NCBI GenBank assembly: GCA_015178975.1
Contig: WHVD01000011.1
Span: 1,302,001 to 1,366,000, forward strand
From: Hysterangium stoloniferum
Lineage: Eukaryota > Basidiomycota > Agaricomycetes > Hysterangiales > Hysterangiaceae
Direction of reading: 5' to 3'
DNA length: 64,000 bases
Part shown: positions 34,301-44,510 of the stretch, piece after piece
Position numbering within the stretch: position 1 is the first letter of the stretch
Layout: each line of letters opens with the position of its first letter
Position numbers and translations under genes: made by a program
Notes under the pieces: model-generated
The model's database searches: none
Told to the model about the DNA's origin: nothing
Seen by the model: only the letters and a program-made list of their open reading frames with translations

Positions 34301-35454
34301 ATCAAGGAGGTCCTAATAAGGTTCTCAGACTCTTGAAATCACTTTATGGTCTCAAGCAGGGATCTCGTCAATGGAACATCAAATTACATGGTGCACTTAC
34401 TGAAATGGAGTTCAAACGAATTGAATCTGATACCTCTGTTTACATTTATTCAAATGGAGAGGTGAAGATCTTTGTACCCATTTACATTGATGATATTACA
34501 TTTGCATCCAAGTCCACTCTTGCCATTGACCAAGCTGTCAAGCAATTGTCCCTGCATTTCAAATGCCGTGATCTTGGACCCACTGTTTATTTACTTGGTG
34601 TGGGAGTTGGTAGAGATCGCTCTAAGCGACTCCTTACTCTTGATCAGCGACAGTTTATTCTCAACATGCTTGAGCGTTATAAAATGTCTGATTGTCATCC
34701 AGTTCTCACACCTATGACACCTGGTACATCTCTTTCCAAAGAAATGGGTCCTGAGAATGCTGCAGAGGTGGATTTCATGCGTAGTGTTCCTTATCTCAGT
34801 GCTGTTGGGTCTTTACAATACCTGGCTACTATGACCCGTCCAGATATTGCTTATACTGTGTCCTACTTGGCACGTTTTAATGGCAATCCTGGACCAAAGC
34901 ATTGGACAGCAGTGAAGCACTTGTTCAGATACCTAAAAGGTACACTGGAATACAAGTTGCATTACTCTGGTAAATGTGGCTCTGAATTATTCACCACATA
35001 CACTGATGCTGCTCATGGTGATTGCATTGATTCTGGAAGATCCACTGGTGGTTATGTAACTATGATGGCTGGAGGTGCTATTGGCTGGAGTAGTAAACTG
35101 CAAAGTATTGTCACACTTTCTACAACTGAAGCAGAATTTGTCTCTGCTGTAGAAGCTGGCAAGGAGATTGCCTGGATGCGGCAAATCCTAGGTGAATTTG
35201 GCTACCAAGTTGATCAACCCTCCACTCTACACATTGACAACCAGTCTGCCATCAGTGTTGCTAAGAACCCTGAGCATCATGGAAGGATGAAACATCTTGA
35301 CCTGCGCTACTATTGGCTTAGGGATGCTGTAAATGCCAAGTGTATTGCTCCTTCCTATATTCCTACTGCAGAACAAATTGCAGATATTCTAACCAAGCCT
35401 CTATCTACTCCCAAGGTTCAATTTTGCCGCGATGGAATGGGTATAAGGACTTAG
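31348..35454 (+). CDS. Copia gag-pol polyprotein
   Basis: A single uninterrupted frame of 1368 residues from the ATG at 31348; the frame is open 27 nt further upstream but without an ATG. Order of domains is that of Ty1/Copia: gag of the UBN2 type (residues 1-220), a CCHC knuckle (CTFCSMTNHTMDKCH, about 226-240), aspartic protease (WLADTGASSHMTP, about 303), integrase zinc region (HRRLGHH ... CEPCLAGK, about 440-480) and D,D35E core (HSDLHGP, QDDKGGEYMS, about 505-580). Reverse transcriptase (APTFRPATLRLILALAA, YIDD near 1045) and RNase H (YTDAAHGD, TTEAEF, IDNQSAI, about 1218-1330) follow. All key residues seen are intact, so the element may be mobile. Gag and pol are in one frame; no frameshift or stop separates them. 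Confidence 0.96.
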   Translation: MSSSIPQFPKLNSHNYNTWSGEMQAWLRAQGVWRIVEATSIAPALSSSPTEAQQTAFDAWALKSDKAAGWMYLSVEDDQKIHLKGIEGDPVKMWTSLCDVHLQKRPGMRFNAYDDLFSIRKEENENLQTLMNRVDLAIRAIQDLRPLNFDLAKLDEELASMAMIRALPEQFDNFASSLLLMDKLDKATIQQAFVTEESQRRHRASQAPAVASALTVKGNASTAFLKCTFCSMTNHTMDKCHRFIKKQQEAQESVLTNRAKGKKKPNRPQKTMSQNNVEYTGNALAFSSSDSSTLQNGSDYDWLADTGASSHMTPHSHWLRNYTPLCVPIKLADHTVIYSAGVGSVVFNPVINGRKSRSVELTRVLHVPQLRSNLLSCLYLTRHKGLLIHIDRTTMHFKLSGQTLFTARVTAQNAGILNGATAPIIEQAGAASTLPFDINLWHRRLGHHSYADVQKMIREGLVVGLNLDSKEQPDPICEPCLAGKMTANPFPTSPSQSQTPLELIHSDLHGPLPVQTTEGYHYWITFIDDCTKLRAVLFLKRKSDAFEAFRRYKAYAENLLGCKVKALQDDKGGEYMSNAFIKFTDECGIARRHTTRNRPQQNGVAERANRTLADHVTAMMHEARMPASFWNHAVASYVYVWNRLPTAPLPKTTPYEQWYKQKPDVSNLRVWGCTAYVYIQKDKRKSLQSHMEKCLFLGYPVGYKGWQFYNPVTKKFIISERAVFDERHFPGLSTTGPMPNIRLFPNIPNSDIPLFVPEVEGDNDISVLPTHIPAPPAYIPAPPVQIPALPEPIQLPPPPAPEPQLRRSQRVPKQPGEWWKVQPAPALAEDDDEDIDYEEVQFVGTASTADPQNYKQAMKGDDADKWQEAINAEYNTLVENKTWELVDLPVGAKAIGSGWVFKVKHNADGTIERYKARLVAKGYSQRPGIDYNEVFAPTFRPATLRLILALAAIEDMDLRSVDISAAFTHGDLDETIYMRQPEGFHQGGPNKVLRLLKSLYGLKQGSRQWNIKLHGALTEMEFKRIESDTSVYIYSNGEVKIFVPIYIDDITFASKSTLAIDQAVKQLSLHFKCRDLGPTVYLLGVGVGRDRSKRLLTLDQRQFILNMLERYKMSDCHPVLTPMTPGTSLSKEMGPENAAEVDFMRSVPYLSAVGSLQYLATMTRPDIAYTVSYLARFNGNPGPKHWTAVKHLFRYLKGTLEYKLHYSGKCGSELFTTYTDAAHGDCIDSGRSTGGYVTMMAGGAIGWSSKLQSIVTLSTTEAEFVSAVEAGKEIAWMRQILGEFGYQVDQPSTLHIDNQSAISVAKNPEHHGRMKHLDLRYYWLRDAVNAKCIAPSYIPTAEQIADILTKPLSTPKVQFCRDGMGIRT

Positions 35455-35556
35455 TTTCTTGTTTTCTTTCTTACTCTCTGTAGTTTAGCAAAGTCTCTCT
35501 CTCTCTCTCTCTCTCTGTTTCTTTTTCTTTGGAGACATGTGAGATCAGGGGGGGTC

Positions 35557-35905
35557 TGTTAAAACTGCCTCCACTGTCTCCAAAACCTTCTGGAACCTTC
35601 TAGAACCTTCTAGAAGCTTCCAGCATGTTCCAGGGTATTCCCAGTTCATTTCCCATGACAGCTGTCAATCAGCTGTCACTTTGTATTCCAGCTGTCAATC
35701 AGCTGTCAGTTTCCATTCAAGCTGTCAATCAGCTGTCACTTATGACAGCTGTCAACCAGCTGTCAACCAGCTGTCACTTGTGACAGCTGACAAGCCTACT
35801 GATGTATAACATATATAAGCTTGTAGTTAGTGACCTGAATAGTAACAACTTTCCTCAGACTTGTGTGTGTCACGTGTCACAGTAAGTCACAGGTCACTTT
35901 TAACA
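35557..35905 (+). repeat. 3' LTR of the Copia element
   Basis: 349 bp, matches the 5' LTR throughout by eye. Followed by the target duplication ctgta at 35906-35910. Confidence 0.93.
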
Positions 35906-36816
35906 CTGTACTTACAATCCAATCAGAAAATCAACTTAGGAGGATAACCCAAAACTTTAAAAGTTATTTATCCACTAAAGTATATATATTTATATTGTTT
36001 GCTGTAGAATTAAGATTTAATCAAATTCAGTCTATCGGATGACATTCAGGATAATAAGAATAAGGAAATATTAGTATTTATCTTGTATCTGACAAAAGTT
36101 AGTCAAACAAACATATATAGATTATCCTTTTGGGGATAAATTCCACAACATGGATTGGTTGGCCAGATAGTTCTGGTTAACTTTCTAAACCAAATAAATT
36201 TAAATTATATGAACTACATTTGAAGGTTCACATGTATACAAGAGAATGCATCTTATCCCAAAGATTAACTCATAACCCAAATAATTTTGTTTAACCATGG
36301 TATTTGTGGATATTTTAAAAGTCACAGAGATACTAGAGAATGAATCTCATCCCAAAGATTAAGTCATAACCCAGATAATCTTGTTTAACCATGACATTTG
36401 TGTATATTTTAAAAGTCACAGAGATACTAGAGAATGCATTTTATCCTAAAGATCAGGTAACAACCCAGAGAATCTTGTTTAACCATGACATTTGTGCATA
36501 TTTTAAAAGAGCATACAAGTCTTCAAGATGAAATTTTGGGGTAATGAAATATAAATCCCTAAAACATGCATAGCCAGAGGAAATAGTCTCATTTAAAGAT
36601 ATGAGGACTTTTCCATAAAATTTTGTATATTCAATGAATTGTGACTATCCTCCTTAGCTTTGGCTTAGTATCTGCCTCAGCATATTCTCAGAACCCATGG
36701 GTTTCCCATCCACTCCTGATCTTGCAAGGGTGCAGCACATAAGCTGAAGCCAAGTCCTTCCCCAGAACTTCCACAGGTTTCCCCCAGAGACCCACCTGTG
36801 AGTCCCATGCTTAACA
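35906..36816 (+). mobile_element. Remainder of an older LTR split by the Copia element
   Basis: Resumes with CTTACAATCCAATCAGAAAATC, the block that follows the TATA region in the other LTRs. It carries the shared core at 36724-36757 and ends CATGCTTAACA at 36816. Its 5' part should lie before 30757, but nested insertions obscure it. It contains three imperfect 94-bp tandem repeats. Confidence 0.6.
36228..36512. repeat. 94-bp imperfect tandem repeat, 3 copies
   Basis: Units beginning cacatgtatacaagagaatg, cacagagatactagagaatg and cacagagatactagagaatg share the AATCTTGTTTAACCATG block and the TATTTTAAAAG end. Divergence between units shows the array is older than the minisatellites at 29 kb. 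Confidence 0.8.
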
Positions 36817-37201
36817 ACTGAAGACTAAATGGGGGTAATCTAGGTCAATATTAGAACTGAGGAGTAGTAGCATGCATGGTAGGAACTTTATACAAAAATG
36901 TAATGGATGAGTGGAGGGCTAATCAAGGAAGCAGGAAGCAGTAACAGGTCAAAGGAAGCACAGGAAAGGGTAGGGATCATACTAGAACTAAATATGATGT
37001 AGTAAAAGCATTCTAGAAGGTATGAGGTGGTGTGAAGATCTGTTCCCAGAGACTCCATGGAGTATTTCCCAGAAATCATATCAGGTTCTGAACTTTCTTC
37101 TGGACAAGCATCAAGATCCAGAATCCACTGGAATCTGACCCTTACCCCTCAAGCACCCCTCACATTCCATTCTGGTATTCTGCCCTCAACTAGATACCTC
37201 C
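36817..37201. other. Spacer between LTR relics
   Basis: About 385 nt with no coding signal. The minus-strand open frame at 36888-37079 has no domain. Confidence 0.4.
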
Positions 37202-37438
37202 TGTTATGACCCAGAATCCATTGGACTCCACCCTTTGACAGTTGGCTTCTCCACATGTCCCTAGCCAGTTCCCAGCCTGGACTCCTGGCATTTGTTCTAG
37301 ATACTTTGGTCCATGGCCCAACCTCCACCAGATCATCCTCATCAACCCTTCTCTATGCCAATATTCCAACCTGTCTGGAACCCATGGCTTTCCCAGAAAT
37401 ATGCACACTTAGTCATTATAGTATTAGGATCCATTTCT

Positions 37439-37575
37439 GGGTGAGCCTAAATACCCACTCTGACGTGGGAATATTACATTAGGCGACAGCACCCACATGC
37501 TTTGTAACACATATTCGCGTCGTTCGCGTCGCGTTTGTTTGGTCACACCATCAAATTAAATTAATTTTCACCAGA
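37439..37575. repeat. Left terminal inverted repeat of the MULE
   Basis: 137 bp, pairs with 38905-39041 in inverted orientation. Confidence 0.88.
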
Positions 37576-37589
37576 CAACCCAGATCTTC

Positions 37590-38220
37590 TGCGACGAGGA
37601 AAAATATGACCTGGGGATACAGGAATATACTTTGCCACCCATTCCCTTGCAAGTACAGCACAAAATGCACTGAATATTGGCCTTACTGTACTCCGTGATG
37701 CTCTGCAATATGACAATGTCGAAGTGGACACTTATGATCCCAAGTACACTGTTGTAAGTGTTGTTTTTGGTGTATTCTAGGCTATCATTTCTGACATCTC
37801 AGCCAGATTTCGAATGTGTCCTATTCTCGCAGCGAATTGCAGCTCAAAGATACTTACGCCATCAGAGTCCTTAGGAGCAGTGACAAGTGGTGCTGTACTG
37901 CCTTCGCACCCCAACTGCGTCTATCTCGGACATGAAGGTGGTTTCGTTTTGGTCTGGACAGAGGGCACAGATACTTTCGACTCCGGAAAAGTTGTACCCA
38001 TTTACGTTGGGATTGTTAAGATTTCGAATTCAGATGTGTTGGCATTGGAGGGCATGCTGGATAAGTTGTGGACTGGATCGAGAAGCGGTGTGATTGCAGC
38101 GTATAGCGTCGATTCTGGTGATGAGAGAAGTGAAGGGTGGCGTATGACGAATGCATAGAGGGCGCATGAAGAGTTGCCTGTTTCGTGGATTACGCTGGAT
38201 CCATTTAGCATTGCGAAGGT
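37590..38220 (+). pseudogene. Captured fragment of a WD40-type gene, probably inositol polyphosphate 5-phosphatase
   Basis: Plus-strand exonic pieces are separated by a GT-AG intron after 37753. The second piece reads HPNCVYLGHEGGFVLVW, VKISNSDVLALEGMLDKLW, GSRSGVIAAYSVD and then AHEELPVSWITLDPFS. This succession is what I know from the WD40 region that precedes the phosphatase domain in basidiomycete inositol polyphosphate 5-phosphatases. A TAG replaces the expected Trp codon before RAHEELP (38156-38158), so the fragment cannot encode the full segment. The first piece (LNIGLTVLRDALQYDNVEV) may come from the same or another gene. No phosphatase domain is present. Confidence 0.65.
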
Positions 38221-38904
38221 GAGTTGTAACTGTTCTGTATGCCTGCACAACCAACTGTCTCACTCCCCTTGCAAATTATCATACACTCAGTATCATCTCA
38301 CCACCCACCATCGTCGGTGACTTCCTTGCAACTCCTGGCCTATTTCCATTCATATTCCAAATGTCATATTCCCACTGCCTCCTACTCTAACCACTCCCTT
38401 TCACTGGACTCTATGGGTCAAATCCGAGAACCTGAATGAGCTATGCCACAGCCTGCTTGCAGGTAGCTATTCTGTCTCTACTGCATCGTCTCCCATCATG
38501 TCGATTATCAAAGTTTGATTATATTAATAAAGATATTTGATACTTGCACTACATTGGCGTTGTTTGCTAGGACTTGTATCCTTGATAGTCTGACATCGGT
38601 ATGAACCAGCATGGTCACACTCATAAGTGTTTTTCCACAAATATCTACTTGGCCATGTAGTGTCTTTTTCTGAATATATTCATATTAGATGTGGTTTGTT
38701 AATTCTAGCAGGCACATACTGGGAACATAATGTTTTTTAAAATGCCAATTGGTCATTCGAGATTGTATTTTCAACCATTCCTTCCAAGTGTCACCTGGCA
38801 ATTGAAAACAATAAGGGTTTTCAGAGTATACTTCTTCAGTGAGGAGTCACTTGATAGCTAGCTTCACTGCTTCCACTATCATAATTATGTGGATATCTGA
38901 GTCA

Positions 38905-39041
38905 TCTGGTGAAAATTAATTTTATTTAATGGTGTGACCAAACAAATGCGACGCGAATGACGCGAATATGTGTTACAAAGCATGTGGGTGCTGTCGCCTA
39001 ATGTAATATTCCCATGTCAGAGTGGGTATTTAGGCTCACCC
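38905..39041. repeat. Right terminal inverted repeat of the MULE
   Basis: 137 bp, inverted partner of 37439-37575, followed by target duplication tccatttct at 39042-39050. Confidence 0.88.
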
Positions 39042-39647
39042 TCCATTTCTGGATAGTATTGGATATCCATGGATATTCTGACTCACTTCCTTTGTTCCAC
39101 ATTTGGTAACTGACTGGTTGACAGATGTTCATTTGTCTGTTTATTGTTCTTGCTCTTACTCCCTGATCTGTCCCCATCCTTGTATCCTCATTTATCTGAC
39201 TTTTTATTATATCCTTAGTTTGGAAACAGTTCCAAATAGGTATTATTATACTCCCAGACTTGTAGTACAATAATTGGAACATCTATATGTATAGTCTTCC
39301 ATAGTCATGTACTTACTCTTTAGTTTTAATCTCAAATTAGTCTGTATCTCATTAGTTCTTATCCCTTCTGTCTTTCTGTATGCTCAATATCCAGAACTCT
39401 CCAGACTCTGGACATCCAGAGCCCCTGGGAACTCCAAGTATCTGTAAACACTCCAGATATATCTGCCCTCTGAAATATGGACACCTGAGTGCATGAGGGT
39501 GTAGCACAAAAGCTGAAGCCAAGTCCATCTGTACTCTATTAATATTCTGATACTCCCTGAACTAATCCCTGGGAACTCCATGGACACATTCCAGGAAGTG
39601 TCCAGAATATCCACTGGAAAATCCGCCTGGAGATCTAGAACTTAACA

Positions 39648-40082
39648 GATGGCAAAATATTGTTTACAAGTAGAATGGGTGACAGGAGAGCATTGGGATG
39701 GAGATGGGACAGGATGACAAGAAGGGAAAACCACGGTGAAACAAGTGTCAGGACACCATGGGCAGTTACACTGTGGTTGGGGGTACCAATGACAGGATGC
39801 CAGGGTGTGGGAAGAGTAGAAATGAGGTTGTGGGGGGCTATACCCTAACAGTGGGCCACAAAGGACAGTAGATGTGATGAAAGTGGGAATGGAGGGGAGG
39901 AGTAGAGGAGGAGCTATGTAAGACAATAGGAATAGCAGATGATGGGGTAGAAATGGCAGAGGGGCTGATTCAATGGGGACTAAAGACTAGAATTGAGGAT
40001 AGTATGGATGTTCCAACAACTCAAAGTATATGAATGCAAGGTGAACAAGCAATCAGAGGGCTGAAAAGGCAAAAAGGGTGAT
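39648..40082. other. Purine-rich spacer between two related LTRs
   Basis: About 435 nt rich in G and A on the plus strand (GGGACAGGATGACAAGAAGG). It lies between two LTRs of one type and could be the last remnant of the internal region of that element. No coding motif was recognised. Confidence 0.4.
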
Positions 40083-40626
40083 TGTTACGACCCGTTCCCG
40101 GATGTTTCAATATCCGACTTCTGATCCCCAACTACAGAACATCATGGTTACCGTATCATCCACGTTATTCCCTTGTTCCGCATTTGGTAATTTGTCTGTT
40201 GACAAGTATTCACTCATTTGTTTGTTGTATTCCCGTTTCGGAATATTGTCTCCCTAATGTGTCTTATTGTATTTCCATTTTAAGAACATTCCCGTTTCCG
40301 TCTTATTATGGTCTTAGTTTGTAGTACAATAACAAGTAGACTTATATTAGTTTCCGCAAATTTGTACTTTACCTTAGATCTGATATTGACTTAGTTTCTT
40401 ATTCCTTCTCCCGTCTTTCTGTACGCTTATTATTCAGAACTCTTCAGAACTCTGAATATTCGTATCTTCCATTGTAAGTCTCACCTCTGAAATTAAGGAC
40501 TTTGAGCGTTTGCGTAGAGGTGCAGCACATAAGCTGAAGCCGACGTCCTGACCCTATCCGATAGTTCCCGACTTCCCGGTGACTTTCCGATAGTTCCGGA
40601 ATAAGTTCCCGACATGGCACTTAACA
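40083..40626 (+). mobile_element. Solo LTR of the TGTTACGACCC...CACTTAACA type
   Basis: 544 bp, same type as 37202-39647. The core lies at 40513-40548 with a 3-nt insertion (GAAGCCGACGTCC). No matching 5-bp duplication (gtgat against aacag), which could mean an internal deletion between two LTRs or old age. Confidence 0.7.
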
Positions 40627-41089
40627 AACAGTATATTACATAGCTAATATATACAGGATGAAAAACTACTCACCTAGCACTGGGATATTGAAAGAGAAAA
40701 GGATAAGGAGTGGGCATTTGCTAGGTACTTTGAAATATGGGGTGCCTAAAAATAGAATGACAGCTCACCCCCAATGGGCACTAACTATCAGGAAAATATG
40801 AGAAAATTACAGGGAACAATACTAAAGAGCCTCTAAGGGCTAAAGCAGTGGGAGGAATTTATAAGAGATCTGGTTATAAAAATGATACAGAATTAACATA
40901 GGCAAGAAATTGAACATCCCCTTACACTCTCAGTCTTTCACCTAGTCCCCTCTGTTTCTCAACAACACTTTAACACATCTACACACTGCTGTCTTCTCAC
41001 ATGTACAGTTTGTTAATATTAATAAGTCTTTACATACTGTAAACCAGGACTGGGATTGAATCTGCAATGATGAGTGTATGCACATATAT
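40627..41089. other. Spacer, no feature recognised
   Basis: About 460 nt AT-rich, no coding signal. It provides the target site of the solo LTR that follows. Confidence 0.4.
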
Positions 41090-41903
41090 TGTTAGGATAC
41101 GTACAGGGCGGGTCTCTGGAGAAACCCGTGGGATATCCGGTAGGACTTGGCTTCAGCTTATAGGCTGCGCCCTCGCTAGATCGTGTTGTCCAATTTCAGA
41201 CAGGCAGACAGGAATCCTGGGGAGTCCGGGCGGGGGTCGTGGGTCATGAGTCGTAAGTCAGAGGTTGTGGGTCGTGAGTCGAGACTGGTGAGAGAGATAG
41301 ATACACCGGAGCCTGTGGGCTCTGACTAGTGCATACGGTGTGAATCAAGCAAGGGTTTAGAGCGGAAAATGGATTAGATTACTGGGGGGAATCTAAGCTA
41401 ATTTTCTGACTGGATTGTATGTACAACATCTGCCAGTTTAAATAGACTGTGGAGTAAATGTCATACTGAATCCAGTAATAATGAAACGAAGCGAGCAAAA
41501 CATAAAACGGGAATAATAAACACCAAATTGGTGTTAGGAATGGGATGGAACAGAGCGGAGTCCAAATTGTGACAAAGCATAACCCATAACGGGAAATGGA
41601 GCAGGAGCAGAGTCCAAATCGTGACAGGTCATTTGACTAAAACAGGAACGGGGCTCAATTAGAGCGGTGATGGGATTCTGAGCAGGGTCCGGTGACTGAT
41701 GCGTGGGACAAAGATGGACATAGACAGAGATGGAGTCCAGGGGAAGTCCGGTGACTGATATGTATCGTAATGAGGTCAAATGTAACAAGTCTTGATGTAC
41801 AGAGTCTGGGTGGGAAATCCTATAAACAGACAATTGGTGCGTGTAGGGCGTGGTGGCGTACAGGTTAGTGCCCGGAGTCTGGCGGGATTGTCCGGTCGTA
41901 ACA
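41090..41903 (-). mobile_element. Solo LTR, 814 bp, with perfect target duplication
   Basis: Starts TGTTAGGATACG, ends GGTCGTAACA, flanked by tatat on both sides (41085-41089 and 41904-41908). In minus orientation it has the TATA-like block, stem-loop (about 41305) and core (41143-41176). It is the most compact copy of this LTR type in the window and serves as reference for the interrupted copies at 26681 and 28061 and the longer copy at 59787. Confidence 0.92.
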
Positions 41904-42900
41904 TATATGCACATATACTATGGTGCCATAAGGGGGAACTAACTCCTTTGATCATATATTTCTCCTTTAATGATGCAATTAGCTAGAAACTTCGAGTATC
42001 TAAATTTCTCCTTTTTTACTCTCCTAATGACTCCTCTAAACAATTACAAAGTAAATAAAAGGACACAATATTCACCATATACCTCAGTGAAAGTTATTCA
42101 CTCACTGAGATATGTGTGCAATCATTTACTATTATCCTATTACTTATGAAACATCTTGTAGCTGCATATACAGGTACTATAATATATAGTGAAAGTTATT
42201 CACTCACTGAGCTGCATATACAGGTACTATAATATATAGTGAAAGTTATTCACTCACTGAGCTGCATATACAGACTCTATCCTTTCATATTCTTGTCTTA
42301 AACTTAACACAGTTTTATGTTGATGTTTCAAGAGGAACAAGTTGGGGAAGAATGAACATTCAAGACACAGGTATGACTGCTGATGTAGTGTTGGGGACAT
42401 TATTATTGACCCATACATAAGTATTCAGGCCCAGTTGCAAAGAGAGACTGGCTTATGTGTGTCTTTTAGGTTCAATGAATTCAAAAAGTATATATAAAGA
42501 ATTATAATTAATAAAATTTAAAAGTGGGTTTCTGAGTTAGATCACATGCCCTGATAAATGAGGAAAGTTGTGGGGGGTATGTGGGGCTTTCCCCCTACGG
42601 GTTCACCCCTTATTCTGGATCCCGGTTCTTTACTTTAGCTTACTAATCTCAACTTTCTCGGCATTCCCCCCTTTGGGTCAAAAACATTCACTACTGGCCT
42701 ATTAACAGATCAGTGGGAGTTTGCTGCAGATCAAGTCGGAGTTTACTTTATGTTAGGAACCACTAAGCCGCGCGGAGCTTGAAGAGAGTGCTGTGCGCCA
42801 TGCCCATGGATCACAGCAGTTACAGATGAACATGTGATGCAGTGCATTGCTAACTGTCTTCACCTTGCTTGCCTTCAACCTGCTCTCGTCTTTGTCTTTT
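41904..42900. other. Upstream region of the F-box gene with short repeats
   Basis: About 1 kb without a gene. It contains the 50-bp tandem repeat at 42160 and a C/T-rich stretch at 42590-42690 before the F-box gene. Confidence 0.4.
42160..42274. repeat. 50-bp tandem repeat, 2.3 copies
   Basis: The unit agctgcatatacaggtacta ... cactcactg repeats at 42160 and 42210 and partly at 42260. Each unit holds AGTGAA and TTCACT as inverted arms around AGTTA. A related single copy of this palindromic part is at 42088-42108. Confidence 0.88.
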
Positions 42901-43992
42901 ATGGTTCAAGATATACCTATAGATGTTCTATATGCCATCGCTGAGGAGATGTCGAACAACAAAGCAGGACTTGCGAGATTATGCCAAGTCAATCGCAATT
43001 TTAAAACTGTGGCCCAGAGCGTACTCTACCGCCATATAGAGATGTCACTCCCGGCCAAGTGCAAAGTCTGTCCATCGGTTACCTTTGAGCAAGTTGCCAT
43101 CCACGTACGGCACTTTGAGGCTAGTAAAGTAGTGGGTTGGAAGCCACGAGACCATACACATCTGCTGCAAATGCAGAAAGGTCTCCAAAAGATGACTGGC
43201 CTTCGAACACTGAGAATACATTTTGGGGGTCCAATGGCTTGGATCCTTCAAGGTTGCACATTTCCCGAACTACGCACTTTATTGTGCAATGTATCGTGCG
43301 ACTATCACCTGTCTCAGTTTTTGCAGAGACATAGTCATTTGACAGATGTCACACTGTCCTCAGTGCATACCCCCCACTCTTCCACATGTATGATTGATCG
43401 CAGCTGTCTACCAAATCTGACACATATTTCTGCTGAACCCTCCTGGCTGCGGTTGCTAATGCCCTCCCGACCTGTCACCAGCGTGGATATATGGGATTTT
43501 GTCGAAAGTGGGGCAACCTATATAGACTGGTTAGCAAAGTCATCTGCACCCACGACAAACTTATCCATTTCCGAAAATCTTCTGCGCCGGCAAACCGTCT
43601 ATAAAGTCGTTTCAATGGTACCAGATGTCCGTCGATTAACTGTTAAATGCGAGCAATCAATGATATTTGACCCAGAGGTGCGGTTTGGGTCATTCATTTG
43701 AGTAGACATTGGAACTAATGTAGCTTGCCAGGGGGAAGAGAGAAAACAAAATTTTATCGACCTTCTCTCACAGATTTCCCTTCATTTTCTCCAACTTCTC
43801 GACTTGGAAATTCATTTCACTGGGGGTTTTGTACCAGAAGACGATAATCATTTATGGCCACTTATTGAATGGGTGTGCACAGAAACAGACAATATAAGAA
43901 CGGTCGCAATGATGTTTTCCTGGTTCGTTGACGAACCGCCTACGAGGGTTCTTTGGCGACGAGTGTCACACGGATGGGAAATGGTGGTGTAA
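42901..43992 (+). CDS. F-box-like domain protein
   Basis: Exons 42901-43677 and 43732-43992 encode 345 residues. The N terminus (IPIDVLYAIAEEMSNNKAG, then LCQVNRNFKTVAQSVLYRHI) is the F-box-like domain common in Agaricomycetes; F-box proteins link targets to Skp1-cullin ubiquitin ligases. The rest has weak leucine-rich spacing (LRTLRIHFGG, LTDVTLSSVH, VRRLTVKCEQ). The Met at 42901 was chosen because the domain starts four residues later; upstream in-frame codons have no other ATG. The intron was inferred from phase: the frame stops soon after 43677 unless removed. These genes form large fast-evolving families, so the target is unknowable here. Confidence 0.8.
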
Positions 43993-44510
43993 TTCACGAA
44001 GTGATGTATCATGACTATGAACAATAATATATCTCAGGCTGCAGTTTATCATCATTCAGTCCTCACTTACATTGTTCTGCTCACGTTTGGTGAGATTTCA
44101 CCAATTAAAACCTGACTTATCCATAGATGTACTTTTCCGTCTCATTGATCACAGTCAGGATCTTGCAGGGTATTTAGTGGTTGGAGCTGTTTCATACATG
44201 TCATTGTAAGGGAGTGTAACTCCGTACACTGTGATTTGGTAATATTTGGTTACATTGTTCTCACATCTCATTGTCCTCACATCCCATTGTTCCCCATTCA
44301 TATATATTATGTACATATGGATTTTCAATAAGTAGTGGTTTGTTCCCCATCACTCATTCTAATTTCTCTCTGCACCAGTCTTACATCACATGTGAAACAA
44401 TGTTGTAGGAGACGAAAGTATGTATCAATCGAACAAAATTTATATAGACTTCGTATCAGTAATGTGGGGTATCATAAGCCAAACAGTATAGGCCTCCTAG
44501 AACAGATGCT
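43993..44510. other. Convergent spacer
   Basis: About 520 nt between the F-box gene (+) and the acidic-protein gene (-). No coding signal beyond shadows of the neighbouring frame. Confidence 0.45.

Larger units (their letters stand above)
30757..35905 (+). mobile_element. Full-length Ty1/Copia LTR retrotransposon, recently inserted
   Basis: Two 349-bp LTRs (30757-31105 and 35557-35905) read identical by eye, starting TGTTAAAACTGCC and ending CTTTTAACA. The element is flanked by 5-bp duplications ctgta (30752-30756 and 35906-35910). A purine tract (GATCAGGGGGGG) lies just before the 3' LTR. Sequence after the 5' LTR (GGTTATGGGCCC) is the likely primer-binding site, but I cannot match it to a tRNA. 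The LTRs contain a TATA-like ACATATATAAGC and many CAGCTGTCAA direct repeats. A CT microsatellite (about 35494-35517) separates the polyprotein from the 3' LTR. It sits in an older LTR whose remainder follows at 35911. Confidence 0.95.
37439..39041. mobile_element. Mutator-like element with captured gene fragment (Pack-MULE-like)
   Basis: The 1603-bp element has terminal inverted repeats of 137 bp (37439-37575 and 38905-39041), starting GGGTGAGCCTAAATACCC, with about five mismatches. Three of these are G/A differences at CpG positions. Perfect 9-bp target duplications tccatttct flank it (37430-37438 and 39042-39050). Long inverted repeats plus 9-bp duplications are the hallmark of Mutator-like transposons. 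There is no transposase inside. The interior holds an intron-containing fragment of a cellular gene, so a source transposase would have to act in trans. Confidence 0.85.
37202..39647 (+). mobile_element. Solo LTR interrupted by a Mutator-like element
   Basis: Starts TGTTATGACCC at 37202 and ends GAACTTAACA at 39647, with the MULE at 37439-39041 inside. The flanking halves align with the LTR at 40083-40626 (TTCCTTTGTTCCACATTTGG, GTAGTACAATAA, GTCTTTCTGTATGC). The core is at 39494-39527. No matching target duplication was found (cctcc against gatgg), so it may be an old or rearranged copy. Confidence 0.7.

Noticed and set aside
35494-35517. CT microsatellite between polyprotein and 3' LTR
   Set aside because: Simple sequence with no evidence of function beyond possibly extending the polypyrimidine or polypurine context.
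37202-40626. The LTRs at 37202-39647 and 40083-40626 as 5' and 3' LTRs of one element
   Set aside because: Outer flanks (cctcc and aacag) do not match, the 435-nt interior has no element coding sequence and the LTRs are clearly diverged.
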